Below are positions 32,414 to 40,992 of a stretch of DNA of 54,170 bases, in pieces. A model generated the notes under the pieces. The model worked only from the letters and a program-made list of their open reading frames with translations, was not told where the DNA came from and ran no database searches. Source of the DNA: Myxococcales bacterium (GTDB lineage: Bacteria; Myxococcota_A; UBA9160; SMWR01); the NCBI GenBank assembly GCA_022561775.1, contig JADFQO010000019.1, forward strand, positions 1 through 54,170, written 5' to 3'. Position 1 is the stretch's first letter. Every line of letters starts with the position of its first letter. A program made the position numbers and the translations under genes.

Positions 32414-33775
32414 TTATTCTCCGGCGATCGTCATCTTGGAGATTCGCAGCGAGGGCGAGGCGGTACTGCCGAGCCAGAGCAGGTCCGACCCGATGGCGTC
32501 GACATCCATGAGCATTTCGGAGAGATTGCCTGCGATCGTGATTTCTTCCACGGGACCGACGATTTCGCCGGCTTCGATCCAGAGGCCCGCCGCTCCGCGC
32601 GAGTAGTCACCGGTAACCGGATTGAATCCCATCCCGATCAACTCCGTGACGAGAAGTCCTCGCTCCGTGCTCGCGATGATCTCGTCGAGAGATTGTTGGC
32701 CGGGTTCGAGCCATAGGTTGGTCGAACCAGCGGTCGGCGGGCTGCCGGCCCCACGCGCCGCGTTGCCCGTGGACTTCATTTCGAGTTTTCGCGCCGAATA
32801 ACTGTCGAGCAGGTAGCTCGAGAGTCGCCCGCGGTCGATGACGACGGTTCGGCGCGTCGGCAATCCCTCTCCGTCGAAGGGCTTGCTCCCGAGTCCGCCC
32901 GGGCGGGTTCCGTCATCGATCACGGTGATCGAAGCTGTGGCGATCGTTTCGCCGAGTTTGTCGGCCAGGTAACTGGTCTTGCGGTACACCGCGTAGCCGT
33001 TGACGCAGCTGATCAGGTGGCTCAGCAAGCTCGGCGCCGTCAGCGGGTCGAAAATCACGGCTGCCTCTGAGGTCTGGATGCGCTTCGCGCCGAGTCGACG
33101 CAGGACGCGCTCGGCGGCCCGGCGACCGACCGAGTCGGGCTGTTCGAGGTCTGACAAGCGTCGCGCGACCGTATACCAGTAGTCGCGCTGAAGTCCGCCA
33201 TTGCTCCTGGCGACGGGTTCGGAGAAGAGCGAGTGTGAGGCCGTGTCGTATTCGCCGAAGAAGCCCGCCGAGTTTCCGTAGGCGACGTGCGAGAAGTTCG
33301 ACCCAATCTGGGAGCCCTCGGAGTTCTCGATTCGAGGATCGGCGCCTCGGGCCGCGGCCTCCGCGGCGCGGGCGTCCTGGATTCGCATCTCTACATCGAC
33401 GTCGCGATCAGCCGGATCGAACAAGGCGAGGTCGGGGATCTCAGCGGCGAACGGTTCGTCGGGAAGACCGGCGGTCGGGTCCGCTGCGGTGGCTCGGGCG
33501 AGGGTGACGGTTTCAGCCGCCATGCGGTCGACGGCCTCGGGCGACAGATCGCTCGTCGAGGTGTTCGCTGAACGGGTCCCCTGTTCGCTGGCCACCAGTG
33601 CGCGAATCCCGAGGGTCCGTTGCCGGGCCTGGGTGACGAAGTCGATCTCCGCGGCGCGAACACGCGCTTCCAGGCTGTCGCTCTCGATCAAGATCGCGTC
33701 GACAGCGCTCGCTCCGGCGCGTCGCGCGCGGTCGATGGCTCGCTCAACGGTGGCGCGCGGTGTTTCGACGCTCAA
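32414..33775 (-). CDS. pmbA: TldE/PmbA metalloprotease subunit
   Basis: The product has 453 residues from the TTG at 33775 (LSVETPRATVERAIDRARRAG), overlapping the tldD stop; the longer frame to 34234 is tldD shadow. Family features are GIRALVASEQGTRSANTSDLS-like strands and the C-terminal domain PVTGDYSRGAAGLWIEAGEIVGPVEEITIAGNL. As in other TldE proteins no HExxxH is present. It pairs with TldD to form the active peptidase, known for maturation of microcin B17-type peptides and CcdA degradation. Confidence 0.9.
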   Translation of the reverse strand: MSVETPRATVERAIDRARRAGASAVDAILIESDSLEARVRAAEIDFVTQARQRTLGIRALVASEQGTRSANTSTSDLSPEAVDRMAAETVTLARATAADPTAGLPDEPFAAEIPDLALFDPADRDVDVEMRIQDARAAEAAARGADPRIENSEGSQIGSNFSHVAYGNSAGFFGEYDTASHSLFSEPVARSNGGLQRDYWYTVARRLSDLEQPDSVGRRAAERVLRRLGAKRIQTSEAAVIFDPLTAPSLLSHLISCVNGYAVYRKTSYLADKLGETIATASITVIDDGTRPGGLGSKPFDGEGLPTRRTVVIDRGRLSSYLLDSYSARKLEMKSTGNAARGAGSPPTAGSTNLWLEPGQQSLDEIIASTERGLLVTELIGMGFNPVTGDYSRGAAGLWIEAGEIVGPVEEITIAGNLSEMLMDVDAIGSDLLWLGSTASPSLRISKMTIAGE

Positions 33776-35229
33776 CTGGCGGTCCCTCCCACGGTAATCC
33801 CGTCGAGCCGGATCGTCGGCAAGCCCACGCCAACGGGGACGCTCTGGCCATCCTTGCCGCAGGTTCCGACCCCCCGGTCGAGTTCGAGGTCGCTTCCGAT
33901 GCGCGAAACCCGGGTCAACACGTCGGGCCCGTTTCCGATCAGGGTCGCGCCCTTGAGCGGCGCGCCAATACGACCGTTTTCGATCTCGTAGGCCTCGCTG
34001 ACGGAGAAGACGAATTTGCCGCTCGTGATGTCCACCTGGCCGCCCGCGAAGGAGACCGCGTAGATGCCGGATTGCACGGAGCGCAGGATATCCTCGGGGT
34101 CGTCGTTTCCGGCGAGCATGAAGGTGTTGGTCATGCGCGGCATCGGGATGTGGGCGTAGCTTTCCCGGCGCCCGTTGCCAGTCGGTTCCATTCCCATCAA
34201 GCGCGCGTTGAGCCGATCCTGGAGGTAGCCACACAGGATCCCGTTCTCGATCAGAACCGTTCGTTGGGTCGGCGTTCCCTCGTCGTCGATGTTGAGCGAA
34301 CCGCGCCGTTCCTCCAGGGTTCCGTCGTCGACCACGGTCACCCCCTCGCTTGCGACGCGTTCCCCGATGCGGCCGGTGAAAGCCGATGTCTTCTTGCGAT
34401 TGAAGTCCCCCTCGAGGCCGTGACCGATTGCCTCGTGGAGCAGGATGCCGGGCCAGCCGGGGCCCAGCACGACGTCCATGGTGCCGGCCGGGCAGGGTTT
34501 TGCGTCGAGACTCAGCATTGCGACTCGAACGGATTCGTCGACGAGCTCGCGCCAGGTCGCCGTTTCGAGCAGCCGGGAAAAATCGTAGCGCCCTCCCATC
34601 CCCTGATAGCCGATTTCGCGCCGGCCGCCCGCGCCCTCGGCGATGATCTGCACGTTCAATCGGACCAGTGGGCGGACGTCTGCGCTGAGACTGCCGTCGC
34701 TCCCTGCGATCAATACGTTCTGGTGTTGGGTAACGATGCTCGCCATGACCTGTTTGACGCGCGGATCGCGTCCGCGCGCGTAGATGTCGATTGCTTCGAG
34801 AAGTTCGACTTTTTGGGAGATCGGAACCTCGGTGGGAGGGAGTTCGACCGGATACAGATTGCTGGTGTTCGCGCCAGTTCCCTGCACGGCGACGGCATGG
34901 GCTTTGCTCGGGCTCTCGGAGATCGCACGCGCAGTGGCCGCAGCGAGTTCCAGGTTCTCGACCGTCACCTCGTCCGAATGCGCGTATCCCTGGCGTTCAG
35001 CGACCTGGGTCCGCACGCCGACGCCCTGCACGAGGTGGCGGCTCCCGCTCTTGACGATGCCCTCCTCGAGGGCGACCGAGTCTCGAACCGTGTACTCGAA
35101 GTAGAGGTCCGCATAGTCGACCTCGCGCTCCAGGGCCGCATCGAGCGCACGGGTCAGGCTGCGATCGTCCATCCCGTAGCGGTCCCGGAAAAACGAAACG
35201 GCGATCTCGCCGCCCTGGTTACTCGCCAT
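33772..35229 (-). CDS. tldD: TldD metalloprotease subunit
   Basis: The product has 485 residues with the zinc motif HEAIGH beginning at residue 265 (LLHEAIGHGLEGD). Preceding it is MDVVLGPGWPGI, and near the end come TSGKFVFSVSEAYEIENGRIGAPLKGATLIGNG and the Cys-containing VGTCGKDGQ segment typical of TldD. The heterodimer TldD-TldE threads unfolded peptides. It is coupled to pmbA by a stop/start overlap. No peptide precursor gene was seen in the neighbourhood. Confidence 0.93.
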   Translation of the reverse strand: MASNQGGEIAVSFFRDRYGMDDRSLTRALDAALEREVDYADLYFEYTVRDSVALEEGIVKSGSRHLVQGVGVRTQVAERQGYAHSDEVTVENLELAAATARAISESPSKAHAVAVQGTGANTSNLYPVELPPTEVPISQKVELLEAIDIYARGRDPRVKQVMASIVTQHQNVLIAGSDGSLSADVRPLVRLNVQIIAEGAGGRREIGYQGMGGRYDFSRLLETATWRELVDESVRVAMLSLDAKPCPAGTMDVVLGPGWPGILLHEAIGHGLEGDFNRKKTSAFTGRIGERVASEGVTVVDDGTLEERRGSLNIDDEGTPTQRTVLIENGILCGYLQDRLNARLMGMEPTGNGRRESYAHIPMPRMTNTFMLAGNDDPEDILRSVQSGIYAVSFAGGQVDITSGKFVFSVSEAYEIENGRIGAPLKGATLIGNGPDVLTRVSRIGSDLELDRGVGTCGKDGQSVPVGVGLPTIRLDGITVGGTAS

Positions 35230-35947
35230 GGTTCGATCCTCCCCGCCGCTTGCCGGGGTGATCCGGAAGCGCCGCCAACTGATCTAGAAGTCCATCGAGC
35301 TTAGCAAGGGACTTCACATCGATCGCCCGAAGCCCTGCTGCACGGGCTCCCTGGATATCCAGCTCTTCGTCATCACCCACGACGACCGCTCGCGAGGCGG
35401 GTACCTCGAGCCGCTCGAGTGCGCGATGGAAAATCGCGGCGTTGGGTTTTGCGGCGCCGACATCGGAGCAGAGGACGACGGCATCGAACAGCCCCGCCAA
35501 CCCGAGCCCCTGAAGGATGTTCGGAAGCCGCCGGTCGAAATTCGAAACGATCGCGGTGGCCCAGCGAAGCGTTCGAAGCCTCAACAGCAGACCCCGCGCG
35601 CCAGGGACTTCGCGCCAGGTTTGCGGTTGGCCCATCACGCCGAAGAGGTCCTCGAAGAATCCGTCGAAATCGGGGAAATGGGCGGCCGGATCGGCCGCTC
35701 GAAAGGTGTTCGAAACGACTCGGCGCCACCAGGTCTTTTCGAGCCGGGAAATTTCTTCGATCGGAGCGCCCGGGAATAGCATCGCAGGAGCCGCCGTCAA
35801 CGCGGCGCGAAAGGCGGCTTCTAGCCGGTCCGGCGGAAGGGCCACCCCGTGTTTGCGAGCGACACGCGCGTAGGTTTCACCCACGGGCTCGCGCAGTTCG
35901 ATCAGCGTTCCGGCGGCATCAAATAGCACGGCACCGCGGTGCTCCAA
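35219..35947 (-). CDS. HAD-superfamily hydrolase
   Basis: The product has 242 residues, probably starting at the TTG at 35947, 3 bases after the upstream stop. Motif I is LFDAAGTLI (nucleophile Asp10, with Ala in place of the usual second Asp), motif II is AIVSNFDRRL, the Lys is in GAAKPNAAIFH and motif IV is VVVGDDEELD. This resembles the HDHD3/REG-2-like group. The missing acid/base Asp suggests an altered or slow phosphatase. It overlaps tldD by 11 bases. Confidence 0.82.
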   Translation of the reverse strand: MEHRGAVLFDAAGTLIELREPVGETYARVARKHGVALPPDRLEAAFRAALTAAPAMLFPGAPIEEISRLEKTWWRRVVSNTFRAADPAAHFPDFDGFFEDLFGVMGQPQTWREVPGARGLLLRLRTLRWATAIVSNFDRRLPNILQGLGLAGLFDAVVLCSDVGAAKPNAAIFHRALERLEVPASRAVVVGDDEELDIQGARAAGLRAIDVKSLAKLDGLLDQLAALPDHPGKRRGGSNHGE

Positions 35948-35950
35948 TGG

Positions 35951-36898
35951 TCAGCTCGGGCGTCGACCGGAGGCGATGAAGGTCGCCGGCAGATCCCGGC
36001 TCGATGCGAGGCCTTCGTGCTCTTCCAGCCGAAAATCGATCAGACCGGTGGCGAGGAACCAGCCCGCGACTTCCTCTGCCGAAAATCCGAGCCAGCTGAC
36101 ACCGAGTTCTTCGCGCATCCATTCGTGTTGATGGGGTACGAAGTCCACGGCGACAACGGTGCCTCCTGGCTTCACCACCCGCGCCATCTCGGCGATCGCG
36201 TCTGAGGGGGAGGGGAGATAGTGCAGCACCATGTGCGCGAGTGCGGCGTCGGTCTCGCCGTCGGACAGTGGCAACGCGCTCGCCTCGCCGTGCCGGAATT
36301 CGATCTGGAGGTCGGGTTCGGCTGCAGCCTTGCTGCGCGCGGCGTCGATCATACGCGGCGAGTGGTCGACCGCTACCACCCGCACCCCGAGGCGCGCGAG
36401 TTCGATCGCGAGGATGCCCGTACCCGTGCCGATGTCTGCGACGACCAGATTCGGGCCGAGCAGCCGCGAAACCGCGCGGGCGCGCAGTGCATCATCGTTG
36501 AAGACCTTGCGAAGTGCGTCCCACTCCGGACCGACCGACTCGAAGAAGCTACGGGTACGCTCGGAGCGCGACTCCATCACGCGCGCGAGTGCCGCGGCGT
36601 CGCGCTCCGCGGTCGCGTCGCCGCGCAGGTTTTCGATGACCAATGCCCAGGTATCCCGCCACGGTGCTTCCCGCGGCGGGACAAACCGGTAGAAGACAAA
36701 GGTTCCGTCGCGGCGGTCCGCGAGAAGCCCCGCTTCGCGCAAGATTGCGAGGTGCCTCGAAACCCGGGACTGCGCCATGCCGAGGACTTCCATGATTTCC
36801 TGGACGGCGAGCTCTTCGCGCTCGAGCAACGCGAGAATGCGGATGCGGGTCGGGTCCGAGAAGGTCCGAAAGACGCGCTGTAACGGGTCGGCCTTCAT
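35951..36898 (-). CDS. ArsR-family HTH fused to SAM methyltransferase
   Basis: The product has 315 residues from the ATG at 36898. Residues 1-90 form an ArsR winged HTH (MKADPLQRVFRTFSDPTRIRILALLEREELAVQEIMEVLGMAQSRVSRHLAILREAGLL). From about residue 140 a class I methyltransferase follows, with VVADIGTGTGILAIELA and VVAVDHSPRMI. No ArsR metal-binding CxC is seen. Fusions of this type are known near methionine/SAM-cycle genes. Here it follows the gsp operon by 61 bases. The substrate and target genes are unknown. Confidence 0.85.
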   Translation of the reverse strand: MKADPLQRVFRTFSDPTRIRILALLEREELAVQEIMEVLGMAQSRVSRHLAILREAGLLADRRDGTFVFYRFVPPREAPWRDTWALVIENLRGDATAERDAAALARVMESRSERTRSFFESVGPEWDALRKVFNDDALRARAVSRLLGPNLVVADIGTGTGILAIELARLGVRVVAVDHSPRMIDAARSKAAAEPDLQIEFRHGEASALPLSDGETDAALAHMVLHYLPSPSDAIAEMARVVKPGGTVVAVDFVPHQHEWMREELGVSWLGFSAEEVAGWFLATGLIDFRLEEHEGLASSRDLPATFIASGRRPS

Positions 36899-36959
36899 GG
36901 CCCTCACATCCGCCGGTCGATCCCGGTGATCGCCCTGATTGGGCTCGAATACACGGGGT

Positions 36960-37826
36960 CTAGCGAATTTTCGGTTTCGCGACCGTTCCGGATATTTTTG
37001 CGACCGCATCGCCCCCCGGATTGACCTTCACGCCAGCGGCTGACACGGCAAGGGACAGGCTGGGTTTGATGTCGAGTTGGAACTCGAAACCGATCGGTGC
37101 CTGATCCAAGCGTTCGGCGCGGCCAATCTTACCGCTGCCCGAGCCAGAGGCGACCGGGCCTTCGAAGCTCAGCGAGGTGACCTTCGCGTAGGCGTCTCCT
37201 CCTAGGTTGATCGCACCCGTGAGACTTTCGAACGGTAGCGGGACGGCAAGACCCGGCAGGGAAATCGAACCGTCTCGGATCTGGAATTCGACCCAGCCTT
37301 CGAGTCCGAGCTCGCCCACCGAAACGTCGAGCGTCGCCTCGAGGATTCCCTCGAGGCCCCCGATCGGGATCCAGTCCGCAATCGGGGGTAGCTCCGGTCG
37401 GGCGTCTCGAATGGTTCCAACCCAGGAAGCGACACCGTTCCAGCGGAGCGTACCGTCCGCTCTTCCGGACGGGCTCTCCAATTCCACGTGGAGGGCCGGC
37501 TCACCCGTGAGCCAGGACAGCGACCATGCGGGTCGGACGAGCGCGCGATCGATCTGCAGCGGCAATCGATTCGGGAACTGTGCCCGCAGCTGGGTGCTTT
37601 CGAGCGCGGGGCCGGCGAGCTGCAGGACTGGGCCGACATCTCCAATCGCCAGGTGGATTCCGTGGGATTGCTCGATCCGGTTCGCAATCAATTCGCCGAG
37701 CTTGTCGTAGGGAAAACCGCGAATCAAAAAGAACGCGATCAGCAGCACGCCGACAAAGGGAACCCCGATGGCAATCAGCGGGCGCGGCAGCGCTTCGCCG
37801 GTCTGGTGGCGGGTGGCTGTGGCCAC
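36960..37826 (-). CDS. gspN: Type II secretion system protein GspN
   Basis: The product has 288 residues, starting with the GTG at 37826. One N-terminal membrane segment (LIAIGVPFVGVLLIAFFLI) is followed by a periplasmic beta-rich domain with AsmA/GspN-type pattern (LVRPAWSLSWLTGEPALHVELESPSGRADGTLRW). It is the last gene of the T2SS operon. GspN is an optional component found in a subset of lineages, and its precise role is unclear. Confidence 0.8.
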   Translation of the reverse strand: MATATRHQTGEALPRPLIAIGVPFVGVLLIAFFLIRGFPYDKLGELIANRIEQSHGIHLAIGDVGPVLQLAGPALESTQLRAQFPNRLPLQIDRALVRPAWSLSWLTGEPALHVELESPSGRADGTLRWNGVASWVGTIRDARPELPPIADWIPIGGLEGILEATLDVSVGELGLEGWVEFQIRDGSISLPGLAVPLPFESLTGAINLGGDAYAKVTSLSFEGPVASGSGSGKIGRAERLDQAPIGFEFQLDIKPSLSLAVSAAGVKVNPGGDAVAKISGTVAKPKIR

Positions 37827-37827
37827 G

Positions 37828-38376
37828 CTAGATCGGCTCGAAGGTAGAAACCGTAAAGGTCACGTCGAGGAAGCCGGGTTTGTCCTTGCGTGTACGCATG
37901 CGCAGACTCTTCACGGAAAGTACCTGGTCCGAGGACTCGATCTGGTGGAGATAGCTCACCGTCTGTTGGAGTGTGACTTGCTTGAGCGCCACCTCGACCT
38001 TGGTTTCCCGATAGAGATCGTTGGAAGGCGTGGCCTGCGGTTCCATCGATTCGACCGTGGCCTTCGAGGCCTGCGCGAGAGATTCGAGGGTGGTGCGCAA
38101 ATTGCCTCGTGTGCTGCTCTGGATCCGTTGTTCGACCGAGGTCAGCCGCTCGTTTACGTCGTCGAATTCCCTGCGCAGGCGAGACATGACCTTCAGCTGT
38201 TGCTCGGCCTGGGTGAGTCGACGTTGAGCGTCGCTGCGAAGTCCGAGCGACGCTTGAATCACGCCAAAATAGACCACGAGCGCGATGAACAGAGCGCCCA
38301 CGATCGAAACCAGGATGCGTTCGCGCTCGGAAAGATCATCGAATGCAGCGCGCAATCGGCTCCACAACTTCTTCAT
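37828..38376 (-). CDS. gspM: Type II secretion system protein GspM
   Basis: The product has 182 residues. The N-terminal cytoplasmic stub (LWSRLRAAFDDLSERERILVSIVGALFIALVVYFGVI) contains the usual ERERI-type motif before its single membrane helix. A periplasmic coiled coil and ferredoxin-like domain follow. It partners with GspL in the inner-membrane platform. Its start overlaps the gspL stop by 4 bases. Confidence 0.88.
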   Translation of the reverse strand: MKKLWSRLRAAFDDLSERERILVSIVGALFIALVVYFGVIQASLGLRSDAQRRLTQAEQQLKVMSRLRREFDDVNERLTSVEQRIQSSTRGNLRTTLESLAQASKATVESMEPQATPSNDLYRETKVEVALKQVTLQQTVSYLHQIESSDQVLSVKSLRMRTRKDKPGFLDVTFTVSTFEPI

Positions 38377-39944
38377 ACCGAACCCTCGCGGGGCGCCAGA
38401 TTGATCGTGACGTCGAATCGCTTGCCGCCGCTCTTCGGGTCCGATTCGATCGACCCGATTCGCGCTTGCGCGAAAGGCGGAAACTTTGCGAGTTCTGCGC
38501 CCAGGCGATCGGCGGATTCGAAGCTCTGGGAGTGGACCCGCATGCGAATGATCTGCCGGTCGATGCTGAGTTCATCGAAGACGACATCCAGTTCCTTGGG
38601 GACGAGCTTCGAAATCTCGGTCAGCAGGTCGAGCGCGGAGAGGTTCCCGCGATAGACACCGAGAAATTCGGCGCGGCTAGTGGCGGATGTGATTTCTTCG
38701 CGCAACGCGGCCAGTGGGTTTCGGGGCGGCGCCTGACCGGGAAAGGCCTCTGTGTAGAGCTGCTCGATCTGCTGTTCCATTTGCCGTGCTCGGCGGCTTT
38801 CAAGGGCGGTGGCGGTTCCAATGTTCACGAGAGCCAAGATCACAGCGGAAACCGCCAGGGCGAGCGGCCAGGCGAGTTCGCGTCGGTAGCGGCCGAGGTC
38901 GAGTCGGACGGCGAATTCATCCTGGCGGAAGTCCATGCGGGTCTTGGACTGGGCGGTGCCCCGCATCGCCAGCGCGATCGCGGGCGCAAAGACGGTCGCA
39001 TCGGTATCGGTGGTCAGGGCTTTTCCCCAGTCCTGCATCGGAGCGCCCAGCCGCTTTGTGCTGAACCCGGTCGCGGCCGCTAGATATTCGTCGAGACGAT
39101 CGAGCCGCGCGGTTCCGCCGAAGAGGGTGAGTTCCTTGACCGGCCCCGACTCGAGTGCCGCAATCTGGGACTCGAGCGAGCCCAGGGTTCGGATGATCTC
39201 ACGCGCAATGCGGTCGAGAGTGGCACGGGTGGCGGGCAGGGTTTCAGTCACACTCGCGCCAATCACGCCGTCTTCGCATTTTGCGCGCTCTGCGTCAGCG
39301 GCGCTGAGCGCGCGATCGCGGGCGAGCGCTTCGGTCAGCGCGGCACCGGCGATCGGAAAGGTTCGCGCCGACACCGGGCGTCCGTCCGCAATCAGACAGC
39401 AGGTGGTCTTGCGGTGGCCCAGATCGATCAGCAGGCGGGTTCCATCCAGATCGAAAAGAGTGCTCAAGTGACAGAGAATCAACCCTTCGGCCTCGAGGGT
39501 CCGGGGCTCGCTGTGTGCCTCGCGAAGAGTCCCGAGCAGTTCGGATACGTCGGCACGGGTGGCCACCGTCGCCGCGACGTCTGCGCGGTTTCGATCGCCT
39601 CCCACGATCTCCCAGTCGACCAGCACGTCTTCGAGATCGAATAGAGAGTCGGCGTCCACCTCGAAGGGAACGACCTGGGTGAGCCTCTTGCGGTCTCGAA
39701 ACGGAAAGCTCAAGCGCCGGGTGGACAGTCGATCGCCGGCCAGCGCGCAGACCGTGTGGTCGGTGGAAAGCTGGTGCATGTGGACGAAGTGCTGAACGAG
39801 TTCTGCGAGCGGGGCGTCGCTGTTCGAACGCGGCAGGATCCGCATCGCGATGGCCTCGAAGCCGCGCAGTGTCTGCCGGAATTCCACGGCCTTGAGGCTG
39901 TGGCTCCCGATGTCCAGTCCGAGAATGTTGCTCAGGAGCGCCAT
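38373..39944 (-). CDS. gspL: Type II secretion system protein GspL (PilM-like)
   Basis: The product has 523 residues. The cytoplasmic actin-like domain begins LGLDIGSHSLKAVEFRQTLRGF and has LLIDLGHRKTTCCL and TLFGGTARLDRLDEYLAAATG. A membrane helix is near residue 355 (LALAVSAVILALVNIGTATAL), followed by a periplasmic ferredoxin-like domain (LDLLTEISKLVPKELDVVFDELSIDRQIIRM). The PilM-like ATPase fold is retained more fully than in enterobacterial GspL. It couples GspE to GspM/GspF. Confidence 0.9.
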   Translation of the reverse strand: MALLSNILGLDIGSHSLKAVEFRQTLRGFEAIAMRILPRSNSDAPLAELVQHFVHMHQLSTDHTVCALAGDRLSTRRLSFPFRDRKRLTQVVPFEVDADSLFDLEDVLVDWEIVGGDRNRADVAATVATRADVSELLGTLREAHSEPRTLEAEGLILCHLSTLFDLDGTRLLIDLGHRKTTCCLIADGRPVSARTFPIAGAALTEALARDRALSAADAERAKCEDGVIGASVTETLPATRATLDRIAREIIRTLGSLESQIAALESGPVKELTLFGGTARLDRLDEYLAAATGFSTKRLGAPMQDWGKALTTDTDATVFAPAIALAMRGTAQSKTRMDFRQDEFAVRLDLGRYRRELAWPLALAVSAVILALVNIGTATALESRRARQMEQQIEQLYTEAFPGQAPPRNPLAALREEITSATSRAEFLGVYRGNLSALDLLTEISKLVPKELDVVFDELSIDRQIIRMRVHSQSFESADRLGAELAKFPPFAQARIGSIESDPKSGGKRFDVTINLAPREGSV

Positions 39945-39957
39945 CGGTGTCCCCCGA

Positions 39958-40992
39958 TCACCGGACTTGCCAGGATAGCATCAGCGGTGGATCCACACTG
40001 CGATTGACGACCGCTTCGATGCTCCGCCTGATATCGCCCACCTGGGCATTGGCCACGATCGTGAAGACGCTGGCCGTATAGGTCGGAGGCGGAAAAATCG
40101 GATTCTGCACGATGTTCCTTATCGGTGTGCAGCCCTCGAGCGAAAGAGATTCACCGCAAATGAGTCCGCCCTCTTGGCGTATCTCCAGGATCCGCTTGAC
40201 GTCATCCTCCTTGGCGAGCCGGTAGTCGGAGCTCTCGTAATTGGAGTAGATCAGGGAAAGTACGTGGGCCGGCGCGGTGTTGAGATTGATCCCCCCACCC
40301 CCTGCGAAGGGTGCCACGGTGATATAGGGCCGCAGCGCCTCCACGAGCTGGTGGTCGAAGCCCTCGATCAGGAAGAGATCATCGACGCTCATCAGGGGCC
40401 CGTTTGCAGCCCTGTAGGGCGGTTGCTGGAGCTGATAGTAGCTGTCCTCCAGGCCTCCTTTGCGCCGAGCCCCATCCGCGTCGACCCAGTCCATCAGCGC
40501 TTCGGCGAGTTCGCCCTTGTCGTAGAGCTCCTTTTCACCGGGTGGAATTTTCATTTCATCGATGACCTTTTTGAAAAACGCGTTCAGAAAGGACTCGGTT
40601 TCGGTGTAGGGGGCTCCTCCTTCCGCGTAGTCGAAGATCGAGTTGAGGTTGAACAGCATCCCCGAATCTTCGATCCGGATCTTCAGGATGGCCCGGTCGC
40701 CTCCGGGGATCTCGACCCTCGCGAGCTGGGACCAGGCGTCTTGGTGGCTGTCGATGGCCTGTTGAGTGGCCTCTTCCTGAATCCGGTCCATGATCAGGAC
40801 GGATTTTCCGAGCCGAATTCCGCTGCGGGCAAGGGCCTCCGCGCGGGCTGCAGCATCGCGGTTGCGCGCGACGCTCGCGTCGATGAGGGTCCGCCGCGTG
40901 AAGGTCGCAATCGAACTGGTGAGCAGCAGTGCAAAAAACAGCACGATGAGGAGCACGACGCCTTGTTGGCGGGTGGAACGCTTCAACGGCAT
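39958..40992 (-). CDS. gspK: Type II secretion minor pseudopilin GspK
   Basis: The product has 344 residues. The start ATG at 40992 overlaps the gspJ stop; an ATG at 41016 is possible. The N-terminus has RQQGVVLLIVLFFALLL, lacking the Glu5 of other pseudopilins as GspK does. The body has the helical insert and ALMDWVDADGARR, LFLIEGF and INLNTAPAHVLSLI typical of GspK. It caps the pseudopilus tip with GspI and GspJ. Confidence 0.92.
   Translation of the reverse strand: MPLKRSTRQQGVVLLIVLFFALLLTSSIATFTRRTLIDASVARNRDAAARAEALARSGIRLGKSVLIMDRIQEEATQQAIDSHQDAWSQLARVEIPGGDRAILKIRIEDSGMLFNLNSIFDYAEGGAPYTETESFLNAFFKKVIDEMKIPPGEKELYDKGELAEALMDWVDADGARRKGGLEDSYYQLQQPPYRAANGPLMSVDDLFLIEGFDHQLVEALRPYITVAPFAGGGGINLNTAPAHVLSLIYSNYESSDYRLAKEDDVKRILEIRQEGGLICGESLSLEGCTPIRNIVQNPIFPPPTYTASVFTIVANAQVGDIRRSIEAVVNRSVDPPLMLSWQVR

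Noticed and set aside
33760..35304. 514-residue plus-strand ORF
   Set aside because: Antisense of tldD, whose zinc motif and family signatures are clear.
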